The notes: generated by a model not told the origin, from the sequence alone. Numbered from the stretch's first letter, positions 40,262-50,874 are shown. The stretch: DNA of 64,000 nt from DAIDKA01 sp036521075 (GCA_036521075.1 DATDIL010000021.1:1-64000), one strand, 5' to 3'. Program-made: numbers and translations.

Positions 40262-41125
40262 TCAATACGACATGAGAATTGGCAGTGTCATCTGCGTCAG
40301 CAGATCACGCGTGACGCCGCCCACCACCTGCTCCCAAAGCTTGGGGTGTCCGAAAGCACCCGCGACGATCAGGTCGGCGCCGAGTCGGCGGGCCTCGGCC
40401 TGCACGGCGTCGGCAATGGCATCGCGTGGAACGCCCTGCAGCCGGATCCCCTCGACCGTCGCGCTATGGTGCCGGATGTGCAAGACGATCTGCTCCGGCG
40501 CCAGGGCCCGGTAGCGGTCCATGTACTGGGTTGGGTTGATGGCCAGTACCGTGACGCGCTCGGCGCGCTCGATCAGGGGCAGTGCATCGTTCAGGGCGCG
40601 CGCGCAGGCGCGGCTGGAGTTCCAGGCGACCAGAATGTGGCGTCCGAGCGTGTCGAAGGATCCGTGGGCCGGCACGAAGACCACCGGCCGGCCCGCGCTG
40701 AACAACACCTCCTCGGAGAACGTATAGCCGGCCGCAGTGGCATCGCCGCGGGTCTGCTGGCTCAGGATACACAGGTCCGCGAAACGCGCATGTTGGGGCA
40801 CAACGCTCGCTGCGCTGCCTTCGACGCTGCGCAACTCGACCTGCGGAACGGAATTGAGCCTGATCGCCTCAAGTTCACGGGTCAGCCGCTGGGCGGTGTC
40901 ATCGGCGGCCTGCACGTTGCGACGGTTGTCGCGGTTCATGTCAGCAGCGGAAACCAGGCCGATCTCGCCGGTGCTTTGCGAGTGCACCTGGTCAGGGTCG
41001 AGGTCCCGGACATACAAGGCAGTGAGTCGACTGCCATGGCGGCGGGCCAGGTCTGCCGCCAGTCGCAGCCGCACCAGCGCGCCGTCGGTCTGATCCACGT
41101 GGACCAACAGATCCTTCAGTGCCAT
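40262..41125 (-). CDS. universal stress protein, tandem UspA domains
   Basis: The 287-residue product has two UspA folds: residues ~1-145 (MALKDLLVHVDQTDGALVRL) and ~150-287 (HILVAWNSSRACARALNDAL). The second ends with the ATP-binding G-2x-G-9x-G-like motif in VAGAFGHPKLWEQVVGGVTR. It follows the outer-membrane factor gene by three bases, so it may be the last gene of the efflux operon. A role in stress or antibiotic survival is inferred from position only. Confidence 0.9.
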   Translation of the reverse strand: MALKDLLVHVDQTDGALVRLRLAADLARRHGSRLTALYVRDLDPDQVHSQSTGEIGLVSAADMNRDNRRNVQAADDTAQRLTRELEAIRLNSVPQVELRSVEGSAASVVPQHARFADLCILSQQTRGDATAAGYTFSEEVLFSAGRPVVFVPAHGSFDTLGRHILVAWNSSRACARALNDALPLIERAERVTVLAINPTQYMDRYRALAPEQIVLHIRHHSATVEGIRLQGVPRDAIADAVQAEARRLGADLIVAGAFGHPKLWEQVVGGVTRDLLTQMTLPILMSY

Positions 41126-41128
41126 GAC

Positions 41129-42637
41129 CTACCTCCTTGCGCGCGCCGTGGTCGTCCAGTCCGCCTGCCAGCCACCACCGAGCGCGCGTACGAGATTCAC
41201 ACTCGCCTGCAGTTCGCGCGACTGCAGGTCAAGCGTGGCGCGTTGTGCCTGCAGGGCTGCGATCTGCGCGGCCACGACCTGCAGGTAATTGACCGCACCG
41301 TTCTCGTATCGATTCAGCGACAGGGCGAGCGCCCGCTCGGCCGCGACCCGCGCTGCCTGCTGCTGGTCGTGCTCCTGTTGCAGCAGGCGATTCTCCGCCA
41401 GCGCATCCTCCACCTGCTGGAAAGCGGCAAGGACGGAGGAGCGATAGCGGTTGGTCGCCTCATCGAACCGCGCGCGCGCATCCGCCACCACAGCGCGCCG
41501 GTAGCCGCCATCAAACAGCGTCAGCGCGGCCTGGGGCCCAATGGCCCAGAAGCGGTTGGGTGCGCCCAGCAGTCCAGCGCTCTGGGTGCTTTGCAGCCCC
41601 GCGAGCGCGGCGAGCGAGATGCGCGGGAAGAATGCCGCCCGCGCGATGCCAATCTGCGCATTGAAAGCTGCCATGGTGCGCTCGGCCGACGCCACGTCCG
41701 GCCGGCGCTCGAGCAGCGTTGCCGGCAATGCGACCGGAACATTGGGGAACTGGAGTGTGAGGTTGCCCCGGGCGATGGAGAAACTCGACGCCACGCTACC
41801 GGTCAGTGCAGCAATCGCATGTTCCAGCAGGGCGCGACGATCGATCACATCCGTCAGTGCGGCTCGGGCACTCTCAAGCTGGGTCTGTGCCTGCGCCAGG
41901 TCGAGCTCTGAGGAAATTCCGCCCTGAAAGCGGGTGTTGGTCATCGCCACCGCCCGCCCATAGTCAGCGACAGCTTCCTCGAGCAAGCTGCGCTGGGCGT
42001 CCTCGCCGCGCAGCGCGATGTAGTCGAGCGCCAGTCGCGCATGCAGTGCGAGACGCACCGATTCGGTATCCGCCGCGAGTGCCTGGGTCTGCGCGGTGCC
42101 GGCGGCCACGGCGCTGCGCACGCGGCCCCACAGGTCGAGCTCATAGTTCAACGTGCCGCCGATCAGATCATCATGATAGGAATCCGGCTGCGACGCGGAG
42201 CGCAGCGGGCGGTTGTCCGATTGCCGGTCGGTATTCGTGTAGGCCTGCGTGGACAGGGTGGGGAACAGCGCACTGCGCGCCTCGCCCTCCAATGCGCGCG
42301 CCTGCTGGTAACGATCGAGTGCGGCCGCGAGATCCGGATTCGCGGCGTCGATTTTCGCCTCCAGCGCATCCAGGGTGGGATCCGCAAAGTCGTGCCACCA
42401 GTCGCTGCGCGGCAGCTGATCGGCAGGATGCGCGGGGCCCCACATGCAAGCCGCGGGCGTGTCGGTCGGGGTTGCGGATCCGGCCTGCGGTGTCCCCGCC
42501 GGTCCGCAGTTCCCGGAAGCATCAAATTGCTGGTAGTGGGCTGGAGCGGGATTGGCCGGCGGCACATATCGCGGCATGAGGGTGCAGGCCGCGAGCGGCA
42601 GGCACATCAGCGCCGCAATCCTGTGCCAGGGCCTCAT
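41129..42637 (-). CDS. RND efflux outer-membrane lipoprotein, NodT/OprM family
   Basis: A 502-residue outer-membrane factor. The signal has a lipobox LPLAAC with Cys18. Two OEP repeats follow, including YELDLWGRVRSAVAAGTAQT and GISSELDLAQAQTQLESARA with LPATLLERRPDVASAE, the NodT signature. It overlaps the adaptor gene by four bases. Together with the adaptor and pump it forms a complete tripartite efflux system. Confidence 0.93.
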   Translation of the reverse strand: MRPWHRIAALMCLPLAACTLMPRYVPPANPAPAHYQQFDASGNCGPAGTPQAGSATPTDTPAACMWGPAHPADQLPRSDWWHDFADPTLDALEAKIDAANPDLAAALDRYQQARALEGEARSALFPTLSTQAYTNTDRQSDNRPLRSASQPDSYHDDLIGGTLNYELDLWGRVRSAVAAGTAQTQALAADTESVRLALHARLALDYIALRGEDAQRSLLEEAVADYGRAVAMTNTRFQGGISSELDLAQAQTQLESARAALTDVIDRRALLEHAIAALTGSVASSFSIARGNLTLQFPNVPVALPATLLERRPDVASAERTMAAFNAQIGIARAAFFPRISLAALAGLQSTQSAGLLGAPNRFWAIGPQAALTLFDGGYRRAVVADARARFDEATNRYRSSVLAAFQQVEDALAENRLLQQEHDQQQAARVAAERALALSLNRYENGAVNYLQVVAAQIAALQAQRATLDLQSRELQASVNLVRALGGGWQADWTTTARARR

Positions 42638-43818
42638 GGCCTTGCGACCGTCCTCGCGGTCGTTGCCTGCGGCGCGGCGGCGATGCGCACCAGCTCGCCA
42701 TTAATGATGGAATCAGGTGGACTGTCGACCACCCGATCCTGCGCTGTCACGCCAAGACTCACGTTGACGACGGCGCCGCGCTCCTGTGCGATCTGTATTG
42801 GCTTGAGCACGATGTGATTCGCACCGTCGACGGTGGCCACCTGCAGGCCCTCCTTGCGGAAGATCAATGCGGTGGTTGGAAGTTCCAGCACATGCGGCGG
42901 CGCCGGAATCTGGAAATGCACCTCCACGTAATCGCCCGGGAGCAGCAGGTGGTCCGGATTGTCCGCCAGCAGCTCAATTTGCATGGTTCGCGAGGCGACG
43001 CTGACCGCTTCGGAAATGTCGGCTACTTTCGCCGGCACCTTGACGCCCGGGTTCTCAGGCAGTTCAAGCTGCGCCAGGAGTCCCACCTTGATCTTTCCGG
43101 CATCGGTTTGCGGAACGTCGACATAGACCCGGGCCTCGTGCTCATCCGCAACGCGGAACAGCTCGCTGCCCTTCCCGCCGGCACCCGCGTTGATCAGATC
43201 GCCGACATCGGTGTTGCGCGCCGTCACGATGCCATCGAACGGCGCGACCACGTGCTTGAAGGCCGCCAGTGCCTTGAGCCGCTCCAGATTGGCCTGCGCC
43301 GCATTCACGCTCGACTGGCTGACGGAATAGGCCGCGGCCTTCTCATCCGCTTCCTGTTGGGAAACAGATTGCGCGGCCAGCATTTTTTTCCAGCGCTCGG
43401 CCGTAATTCTGTCCAGGTCATCATGGGCCTTGGCGGTGGCCAGATCTGCTTCCACCTGGCGGATCTGCTGATCCAGCTCCGGCGTCTCGATATCTGCCAG
43501 GGGCTGTCCGGCGTGGACCGGTCCACCGATGTCCACGTACCAGCGCTTAAGGTAGCCATCGACGCGGGCATAGATCGGCGCGTCAATGTACGCACTCAAG
43601 GTTCCGGGCAGCACCAGTTCCTGCATTTGCGCGGTGGCTTGCGGCGAGACGATTTCCACCGTCGGGATGGCCTGTGTCTCGGTCCAGCTCTTCACCTCGG
43701 CCTGCGCGCGCAGGCGCAGGCCAATGCCCAGGATGATGATGACGCCGACGGCGAGTGCACCGAAGAGCAGCGTGCGGCGCAGGCGACGTTGCAACCGTGA
43801 GGTCTCGGGCTCTGTCAT
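42634..43818 (-). CDS. RND efflux periplasmic adaptor
   Basis: A 394-residue membrane-fusion protein with an N-terminal membrane anchor (TLLFGALAVGVIIILGIGLR). It has the lipoyl halves GYLKRWYVDIGGPVHAGQPL and VVAPFDGIVTARNTDVGDLI flanking a coiled coil, and beta-barrel and membrane-proximal domains after it. There is no lipobox. It is encoded between pump and outer-membrane factor. Confidence 0.93.
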   Translation of the reverse strand: MTEPETSRLQRRLRRTLLFGALAVGVIIILGIGLRLRAQAEVKSWTETQAIPTVEIVSPQATAQMQELVLPGTLSAYIDAPIYARVDGYLKRWYVDIGGPVHAGQPLADIETPELDQQIRQVEADLATAKAHDDLDRITAERWKKMLAAQSVSQQEADEKAAAYSVSQSSVNAAQANLERLKALAAFKHVVAPFDGIVTARNTDVGDLINAGAGGKGSELFRVADEHEARVYVDVPQTDAGKIKVGLLAQLELPENPGVKVPAKVADISEAVSVASRTMQIELLADNPDHLLLPGDYVEVHFQIPAPPHVLELPTTALIFRKEGLQVATVDGANHIVLKPIQIAQERGAVVNVSLGVTAQDRVVDSPPDSIINGELVRIAAAPQATTARTVARP

Positions 43819-43833
43819 GATGGATCGAATCCC

Positions 43834-46800
43834 CTAGGATTGAGCAGGTAAGCCCGCGCTGGCGACGATGGGCACATCATTGCGATGCATCAGGCTGAAG
43901 ATGACCGGCACCAGCAACAGCGTGGCAACGGTGGCAAACAGCAGTCCCCCAATGACGGCGCGGCCGAGCGGCGCATTCTGTTCGCCGCCTTCGCCCAGCG
44001 CCAGGGCCATCGGAATCATGCCGATGATCATGGCCAAGGCGGTCATCAGCACGGGCCTGAAGCGCGTTGTTCCCGCCTCGATGGCCGCGGATATGGGGTC
44101 GTGACCGAGCGCGAGCTGTTCTCTGGCGAAGCTGACCACCAGGATGCTGTTCGCGGTGCCGACACCCATTGCCATCATCGCGCCGGTCAGCGCCGGCACG
44201 GACAGTGTAGTACCGCTCACGAACAGTATCCACGTGATGCCGGCGAGCGCGGCCGGCAATGCGCACACCACGACGAACGGATCGCGCCAGGACTGAAAGT
44301 CAACGACCAGGAGCAGGTAAATGAGTACGAATGCGCCGGCGATGCCGAGCAGCAGTCCTTCGTAGGACTCGTTCATGGTCTGGATCTGCCCACGAACTGC
44401 GACCGTCGAGCCGGCCGGCAGCTGGCTGGCGGTTTGTTTGACGATGACGTTGATATCGGAGGCAACGGCGCCAAGGTCGCGGCCCTGAACCGTCGCATAC
44501 AGGTCCATGGTGGGCTGGACATCGTAATGAGAAACCACGCCTTCGGCCCGGCTTTGCGTGATCGTTGCCAGAGCACCCAGCAATTGCGGGGTCCCGCCGG
44601 CCGCGCCGCTTACCGGGATGTTCTCCAGGTCTGACAGCGTATCGATCCGATATTGCGGAGTTTGTGCAACGAGCGGATACGATACCTTGTTGTCCGGGTT
44701 GACCCAGAAGTTGGGCGATACCTGAGCGCTGCCGGAGAGCGTCACCAGCATGCTGTTGGCGATATCGCGCTGGGTGAGGCCGACCTGAGTTGCGCGGATA
44801 CGATCAACCTTGACGTTGAGGACGGGCTGGTCGAAGGTCTGTTGCATCCGCAGGTCCGCGATGCCGGGTACGTGGCGCAGCTTGTTGAGCAGGACCTGCG
44901 CATAACGGGCGTTCTCATCGCGCTTGAAACCCACCACCTGCACGTCAATCGGCGCCGGCAGCCCGAAGTTCAAAATCTGGCTGACGATGTCAGCCGGCAG
45001 GAACGCGTACGTGGCTTCCGGGTACAGACGCGGCAGCCGCTCGCGCAGCAGTTTGATGTAATCATCGGTGGGGGCGTGATTGCCTTTGAGATTGATCAGG
45101 ATGTCGGCGTCCGCCGGACCGATCGGAGCGGAATTGCTGTAGGTGATGTTGATGCCGCTTATCGGCAGGCCGATATTGTCAATCATGCCATCGAGCTGAC
45201 TTGGCGGAATGAGCTGACGGATCGTGTTCTCGATCTGGTCGCACAGACGGGCCGTCTCCTCGATGCGCGTGCCGGGCAGCGCGCGCACGTGCAGCTTGAT
45301 TTCGCCCGAATCGACGGACGGAAAGAAGTTCTCGCCCAGCCAGGGCGTCAGCACGAGCACTGACGCAACAACGAACCCCAGGAAGACGCTCATGAACAGC
45401 GCGCGTCGACCCATCGCGAGCCTGAGCACCTGGGCGTAGAGCGAGCGGGCATCAGCGACGCCGCGCTCAAAACGGCGTTGGAAGCGGACCAGGAAATTGC
45501 CACTACGCGGCTGCTCGGGAACGCCATGGGTAGCACCGGCGATGCCAGGGTCGTGGTTCGTGAGCAGCAGCTTTGCCAGCACCGGGACCAGCGTGCGCGA
45601 CAGAACGAACGATCCCAGCAGGGCGAACACCACCGCTTCGGCCATCGGCACGAACAGGTAACGGGCGACACCGGAGAGGTAGAACATCGGCACGAACACG
45701 ATGCTGATGGAGAGAAAGGAGAACAACGCGGGGATGATGATCTGCTGGCCGCCGTCGAGGACGGCCTGCTGCACGGGCTTGCCTTTCTCAAGATGCCAGT
45801 TGATGTTTTCGATCGTGACCGTTGCGTCGTCGACCAGGATGCCGACCGCCAATGCGAGACCGCCGAGCGTCATGACATTGATGGTCTGGCCGAGCATCGA
45901 CAGGAACAGGATCGATGTCAGAACCGCCAGTGGGATGGCCAGCGTGATGATCAGGGTCGATCGCAGGCTGCCCAGGAACAGCAGAATCATCAAAGCGGTG
46001 AGGATGGCGGCGATGATGCCCTCGCGCGCCACGCCGCTGACAGCGGCCTTGACGAAAATAGACTGATCTCCCACCAGGCCGATATGCAGCCCCGCGGGGG
46101 CGCCGGCCTTGATCAGCGGCAGCAGATTCTTGACCTGACTGATGATGCTGAGCGTCGATACGGACCCGTTCTTCTGAATCGTCGTGAGGACGGAATGCAG
46201 ACCGTTGACGCGCACCATGTTCTGTTGCGGTGAATAGCCGTCGCGCACGTGCGCGACATCGCGCAGGTATACCACCGTGCCGTCGACGCGCTTGATCGGC
46301 AGATCATTGAGCGCGTTCAGGGTGTCGGTGCTGGCATTGAGCAGCACCTCGTACTCGAGCTTGCCGATCTTCTCGGTTCCGGCCGGCAGCAGCAGGTTCT
46401 GCAACTGGATGGCGTTGACGACATCCTCTGGCGTGAGATTCTTCTCGTGCAGCGCCGCCGGATCCAGATCCACCTGCACCTGGCGGTTCTTGCCCCCGTA
46501 GGGCGAGGGCACGGCGGCGCCCTCGACTTCGGCGAGCCGCGGACGGATGAAGTTGTTGGACAGGTCGTAGAGCTGCTGGTCCGTGAGGCTCTTTCCGGAC
46601 AGCGCCAGCTGCAGCACCGGGACACTGGAGGCGTTGTAGCTGAGGATCTGTGGCGGATTGATGCCGGGCGGCAAGCGCTTGAGCACCGTCTGCGATATGC
46701 CGATGACCTCACTCAGCGCAGTATTGACATTGACGTCAGGGTGGAAGAACACCTTTACCACGCCGACGCCGGGCAGCGACTGTGACTCGATGTGATCGAT

Positions 46801-47031
46801 GCCGGTGACCGCCGTGGTCATCTGACGTTCGTAGTAAGTGATGATGCGGTTGGACATGTCGGCAGGGGGCATGCCCACATAGGTCCACACGATGCTGATC
46901 ACGGGCAGATTGATGTCCGGCAGGATGTCCACGGGAGTGCGCAATGCGGCCAGCGAACCAAACAGCACGATCACGATCGCCATCACGAAGAAGGTGTAGG
47001 GATTGCGCAGGGCGGTACGGATGATCCACAT
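43834..47031 (-). CDS. RND efflux pump, AcrB/HAE1-like
   Basis: A 1065-residue inner-membrane pump with 12 helices and two large periplasmic loops. The fourth helix has GILVDDATVTIEN, the paired Asp of the proton relay. It begins with TALRNPYTFFVMAIVIVLFG and ADMSNRIITYYERQMTT. The subtype is the HAE1-like group whose members move varied lipophilic or aromatic compounds; the substrate cannot be told from sequence. It is the first structural gene, 148 bases after the sensor kinase stop. Confidence 0.93.
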   Translation of the reverse strand: MWIIRTALRNPYTFFVMAIVIVLFGSLAALRTPVDILPDINLPVISIVWTYVGMPPADMSNRIITYYERQMTTAVTGIDHIESQSLPGVGVVKVFFHPDVNVNTALSEVIGISQTVLKRLPPGINPPQILSYNASSVPVLQLALSGKSLTDQQLYDLSNNFIRPRLAEVEGAAVPSPYGGKNRQVQVDLDPAALHEKNLTPEDVVNAIQLQNLLLPAGTEKIGKLEYEVLLNASTDTLNALNDLPIKRVDGTVVYLRDVAHVRDGYSPQQNMVRVNGLHSVLTTIQKNGSVSTLSIISQVKNLLPLIKAGAPAGLHIGLVGDQSIFVKAAVSGVAREGIIAAILTALMILLFLGSLRSTLIITLAIPLAVLTSILFLSMLGQTINVMTLGGLALAVGILVDDATVTIENINWHLEKGKPVQQAVLDGGQQIIIPALFSFLSISIVFVPMFYLSGVARYLFVPMAEAVVFALLGSFVLSRTLVPVLAKLLLTNHDPGIAGATHGVPEQPRSGNFLVRFQRRFERGVADARSLYAQVLRLAMGRRALFMSVFLGFVVASVLVLTPWLGENFFPSVDSGEIKLHVRALPGTRIEETARLCDQIENTIRQLIPPSQLDGMIDNIGLPISGINITYSNSAPIGPADADILINLKGNHAPTDDYIKLLRERLPRLYPEATYAFLPADIVSQILNFGLPAPIDVQVVGFKRDENARYAQVLLNKLRHVPGIADLRMQQTFDQPVLNVKVDRIRATQVGLTQRDIANSMLVTLSGSAQVSPNFWVNPDNKVSYPLVAQTPQYRIDTLSDLENIPVSGAAGGTPQLLGALATITQSRAEGVVSHYDVQPTMDLYATVQGRDLGAVASDINVIVKQTASQLPAGSTVAVRGQIQTMNESYEGLLLGIAGAFVLIYLLLVVDFQSWRDPFVVVCALPAALAGITWILFVSGTTLSVPALTGAMMAMGVGTANSILVVSFAREQLALGHDPISAAIEAGTTRFRPVLMTALAMIIGMIPMALALGEGGEQNAPLGRAVIGGLLFATVATLLLVPVIFSLMHRNDVPIVASAGLPAQS

Positions 47032-47178
47032 GGGCAGAAGCTCTCAAGTCAGGTGCGGCGCACAACGCATGATGCCGTGCGTCGGGTCCGGCGGACTGGG
47101 GAAATTGCACCGTACCGTGTCCCATCGCGGTGCCTGAAACACTCAGTTACAGAAATTGCCGGACCGGGCGGCCGGAAA

Positions 47179-48534
47179 TCACTGCACGACGGGAGGTGAC
47201 CCGGGTAGGCGCGCAGCCGGTAGAAATATGTGTACATTCAGACCGCGAGGCTGCTGGTCGCGCAGGTCGATCGTGCCCCCGTGGGCCAGAATGATCGAAC
47301 GGGCAATGGACAGGCCCAGCCCCATGCCCTGCCGATCCGATTCGCGCGCCTCGTCGGTCCGATAGAAGGGTTCGAAGACTTTCGCCTTCTCGCCGTCCGG
47401 GATGCCCGGCCCGTCATCCTGTATCTCGATGATGAAGCCCGTGTCGGGAACGTGCTGCAGAGTAACCGAGGCGTGTTCGCCGTATTTGGCAGCATTGGTC
47501 ACGACATTGGTCAGCGCCCGCAACATCGCCTGCGGTTTGCAGTAGTAGTTGCTGCGATTTGGCGCCCCGTACGTGACATCACCCCCCAGATCCGAGACCA
47601 GATCGCAGACCGTCTGCAGCAGGGAATCCAGATCCACGACTTCGCGCGGCTCGGCATCATCGACTCCTCGCACGAACGACAGGGCGGAGGTGAGCATGAT
47701 CTGCATGGCCTCGATATCAGCCAGCATCTTCTCCTTGTCATCGGCCCGATCGGTCTCGACGCGAAGTCTCAGGCGTGTCAATGGAGTGCCCAGGTCGTGG
47801 CTGATCGCGCCGAGCATGAGGGTTCGGTCGGTCAGCAGCCGTTGCAGCCGCACCTGCATTTCGTTGAAGGCGTGGATCGCGCGTTGCAGCTGCAGCGGAC
47901 CGTGCACGGCCAGGGACGGCGAGTGCACATCGACGCCAACGCGCTCGGCAGCACGGGCGAATCGGTCCAGAGGTTGGTTGATCGTCCGGGTCACCCAGAA
48001 CCACAACCCGGCGGTCGCAAACACCAGGAATACAATGGTCGCGAGTTCTTCCAGAAGTCCGACTCGGATCTCGAGGCCCACCGGGGTCAAGATCTGCACG
48101 GCGCCACCGCCCTGCAGCAACACAGTGATGAATTTTGCATTCCCGCCCGGACTGTCATTGCGCGCGATGACCTGCACCGAGGCCGGATTTTTGTCGAGGC
48201 TGGCCAGCAGTTGCGCACGCAAGGCCAGGTCCGGTTCGGCCAGTCGCGGCGGCAGCGCCGCGACCGCGGGCTCGTAGTGCACGTGGAACTGGGGGTCATT
48301 CCACAGCCCGGCAAAGGCGGGCCGATCGGCGGCTGGCACCGCTTCGAGCAGGCGCACGACCATTTCGACCTTGCTGATGGCCAGGTCCGGCCGCAGCACG
48401 CGCTGCCATTGCGGCAGTGTCACGACGTAGAGCACTCCCGCGAGCACCTGCGAGAGAACTACCCCCACGATCAGGATGGCGGCCACCTGACCGCGAGAGC
48501 CGGCCGGCACCAGCCAGCGCAGCAGTCGTTTCAC
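47179..48534 (-). CDS. two-component sensor histidine kinase
   Basis: A 451-residue EnvZ/CpxA-type kinase: N-terminal helix (VAAILIVGVVLSQVLAGVLY), a ~140-residue periplasmic domain, a second helix (~168-188), HAMP, HisKA with AISHDLGTPLTRLRLRVE, and ATPase domain (NVVTNAAKYGE; GMGLGLSIARSII). It overlaps its response regulator by four bases and precedes the efflux genes, so it likely senses pump substrates or envelope stress. Confidence 0.93.
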   Translation of the reverse strand: MKRLLRWLVPAGSRGQVAAILIVGVVLSQVLAGVLYVVTLPQWQRVLRPDLAISKVEMVVRLLEAVPAADRPAFAGLWNDPQFHVHYEPAVAALPPRLAEPDLALRAQLLASLDKNPASVQVIARNDSPGGNAKFITVLLQGGGAVQILTPVGLEIRVGLLEELATIVFLVFATAGLWFWVTRTINQPLDRFARAAERVGVDVHSPSLAVHGPLQLQRAIHAFNEMQVRLQRLLTDRTLMLGAISHDLGTPLTRLRLRVETDRADDKEKMLADIEAMQIMLTSALSFVRGVDDAEPREVVDLDSLLQTVCDLVSDLGGDVTYGAPNRSNYYCKPQAMLRALTNVVTNAAKYGEHASVTLQHVPDTGFIIEIQDDGPGIPDGEKAKVFEPFYRTDEARESDRQGMGLGLSIARSIILAHGGTIDLRDQQPRGLNVHIFLPAARLPGSPPVVQ

Positions 48535-49250
48535 GCAGCGGTGACCTCGGCGGTGAAGATATAGCCTCCGGAACGCACGGTCTGGATAAGCATCGGATCC
48601 TTCGGGTCAGCTTCTATCTTACGGCGCAGACGGCTGACCTGGATATCGATACTGCGATCAAACACGGTGGGATTGCGACCGCGGGTGAGATCCAGGAGCT
48701 GGTCGCGTGTGAGCACCCGGTTGGGTCGGTCGCAGAAAGCGGCCAGCAATTCAAATTCGCCACCCGTCAGTGGCACCTGGGCACCTTCGGCGGAAGTCAG
48801 GCGTCGGGTACCCACGTCCAGCTTCCAGCCCGCGAACAGCAGTACTGACGGCTGTCGCGCCTGTGGCGTGCGGGTGACCGACTGCACGCGGCGCAGCAGT
48901 GCCCGGATGCGGGCCAGCAACTCGTGGGTTCCGAACGGTTTGGTGAGGTAGTCGTCGGCGCCAATTTCCAGTCCGACGACGCGATCCACCTCGCTGGCTC
49001 GCGCGGTGAGCATGATGATCGGCACGTGGCTGCCCGCACGAACGCGCCGGCACAGCGACAGGCCGTCTTCCTTCGGCAGCATGATGTCGAGAATCAGCAG
49101 ATCGATCCGGCTTACCCCGAGTAGCCGGTCCATTTCGCGACCATCCTTCGCGACGCTCACCCGGTAGCCGTTGTGCTCCAGGAAGTCCGCTACCAGGCCG
49201 CGGATATCGGGATCGTCCTCAACAAACAGGATGTGCGGCGACTGTTCCAT
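48531..49250 (-). CDS. OmpR-family response regulator
   Basis: The ATG at 49250 gives 239 residues: receiver domain with Asp in LLILDIMLPKEDG and Lys in YLTKPFG, then a winged helix with VFDRSIDIQVSRLRRKIE and QTVRSGGYIFT. A frame extending 46 codons upstream lacks receiver features. It is transcribed first in the efflux block and probably controls it. Confidence 0.93.
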   Translation of the reverse strand: MEQSPHILFVEDDPDIRGLVADFLEHNGYRVSVAKDGREMDRLLGVSRIDLLILDIMLPKEDGLSLCRRVRAGSHVPIIMLTARASEVDRVVGLEIGADDYLTKPFGTHELLARIRALLRRVQSVTRTPQARQPSVLLFAGWKLDVGTRRLTSAEGAQVPLTGGEFELLAAFCDRPNRVLTRDQLLDLTRGRNPTVFDRSIDIQVSRLRRKIEADPKDPMLIQTVRSGGYIFTAEVTAA

Positions 49251-49457
49251 GCGGCACAAGTATTCCAGCGAAGATCCCGTGACCGGAAGGATTTTTGTAA
49301 CGGACCGCAACAGACCGGCCGTTCCCATGGCGGTTTCGCCAGCTGTCCCGATGCTACCGGTCTGTAACCGCCGCACGACTGACGCCATAACCGGCGCTCC
49401 ATAGACTCGGCGCTGCAGCTTAAGACGCTGTCATCCAGAACCAGGACGGAGAGGCGA

Positions 49458-50861
49458 GTGAACCATACAAGTCGACATTTGAGCGCAATCAGCCTTGGGT
49501 GGCATGCGTTCCTCTTAATCGGGGCCATGAGCGCGATTCCCGCCCTTGCGCAGCAGAAAACCGGACCGGGCGTCCCGGAGGATGACAGCCTGGTGTGGCA
49601 CGGCATCACACTGTACGGAGGCGTCGATGTGGGTATCCAATACGATACCCACAGCGCGCCGTTCAGCCCCTACCGGCCGGCGGCCAGCGGCAACATTGTA
49701 CGGTCCAACGATTATGCGTCGCCGGTCGGTGTGACGCCGAGCAACATGGGCCAGTCGCGCGTTGGCCTGCAGGGCAATGTGCCGCTGATCGCCGACTGGA
49801 CGGGCGTCTTCCAGGTGGAGAGCTTCTTCAACCCCCAGTCCGGCCAACTCGCGGATTCGCTGAAGTCCCTGGCCGTGAATAACGGCAAAGCCGTGGAGAA
49901 TCAGAACATCGGGGTCGACGGCAGTTCGGCCGGCCAAGCCTTCCAGACGGCCTATGTCGGGCTGAAATCACCCCGGTTCGGCGCGCTCAGCTTCGGCCGC
50001 CAGGTTTCGCTGCTATCGGCAGGGGCCATTGAGTACGACCCCAACTTCCTCGCGACTGCGTTCGGCGTGCTCGGCGCCTCAAACACCTACGCGGGCGCTG
50101 GCAGCAGCGAAACCAACCGGCTCGATTCGAGTGTGAAGTATCTGGTAAAGCTCGGCGATCTGCTGCATGTCGGTGCCCTGTACAAATTCAACGATTCCGG
50201 CGGGTCCGCGCGCACCGCCTACCAGGCGGATCTCGGTGCCAGCGTCGCCGGTCTGTCAGTCGATGCGTTCTATTCGAAGATCAACGATGCCATCACGGCC
50301 ACGGCCTTGAGCGCAAGCCAGATGACCGCACTTGCGGGCTTGGGATATCCGCCGTCAGATTCTCTGGCAGCGACCGTTTCGGACAATACGACCTATGCCC
50401 TGATGGGGTCATACAAGCTCGATCCGTTCAGGTTCTTTGCCGGCTACGAGCACATCAAGTATGCGGATCCCGATACGCCGCTGAGCGCCGGCTACACTGA
50501 CATCGGCGGCTACGTGCTGGCGTTTGTCACGAACAATGCGTTCCTGGCTCCAAAAACAGTGCGGGTCTACTGGACCGGCGTTCGGTACACGGTTCTGCGC
50601 GGCCTTGATCTCACGGGGGCCTATTACGGCGTCGATCAGAATGCCTACGGCACCAAGACGCTGGCGGGCTGCACGACTGCCGCGCACAGTGTCTGCAGCG
50701 GCAGCCTTGAGGGCTTCTCCTTCGATGCCGACTACCGCTTCAACGTGCACTTCGATGCCTATCTGGGTGCCATGTACAGCGGCGTGCATGACGGCATGGC
50801 GAGCGGCTATGTGTACTCAACCAACATCAACCCCACCGTGGGCGTTCGGTATAAATTCTAA
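49458..50861 (+). CDS. outer-membrane porin
   Basis: A 467-residue porin paralogous to the one at 33829. Start is GTG at 49458 with GGAGAGGC before it. The signal peptide is followed by WHGITLYGGVDVGIQYDTHS, many beta strands, and a C-terminal GVRYKF ending in Phe. It is divergent from the response regulator gene across 207 bases. Selectivity is unknown. Confidence 0.88.
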   Translation: MNHTSRHLSAISLGWHAFLLIGAMSAIPALAQQKTGPGVPEDDSLVWHGITLYGGVDVGIQYDTHSAPFSPYRPAASGNIVRSNDYASPVGVTPSNMGQSRVGLQGNVPLIADWTGVFQVESFFNPQSGQLADSLKSLAVNNGKAVENQNIGVDGSSAGQAFQTAYVGLKSPRFGALSFGRQVSLLSAGAIEYDPNFLATAFGVLGASNTYAGAGSSETNRLDSSVKYLVKLGDLLHVGALYKFNDSGGSARTAYQADLGASVAGLSVDAFYSKINDAITATALSASQMTALAGLGYPPSDSLAATVSDNTTYALMGSYKLDPFRFFAGYEHIKYADPDTPLSAGYTDIGGYVLAFVTNNAFLAPKTVRVYWTGVRYTVLRGLDLTGAYYGVDQNAYGTKTLAGCTTAAHSVCSGSLEGFSFDADYRFNVHFDAYLGAMYSGVHDGMASGYVYSTNINPTVGVRYKF

Positions 50862-50874
50862 AGCGCTGCAAGCT

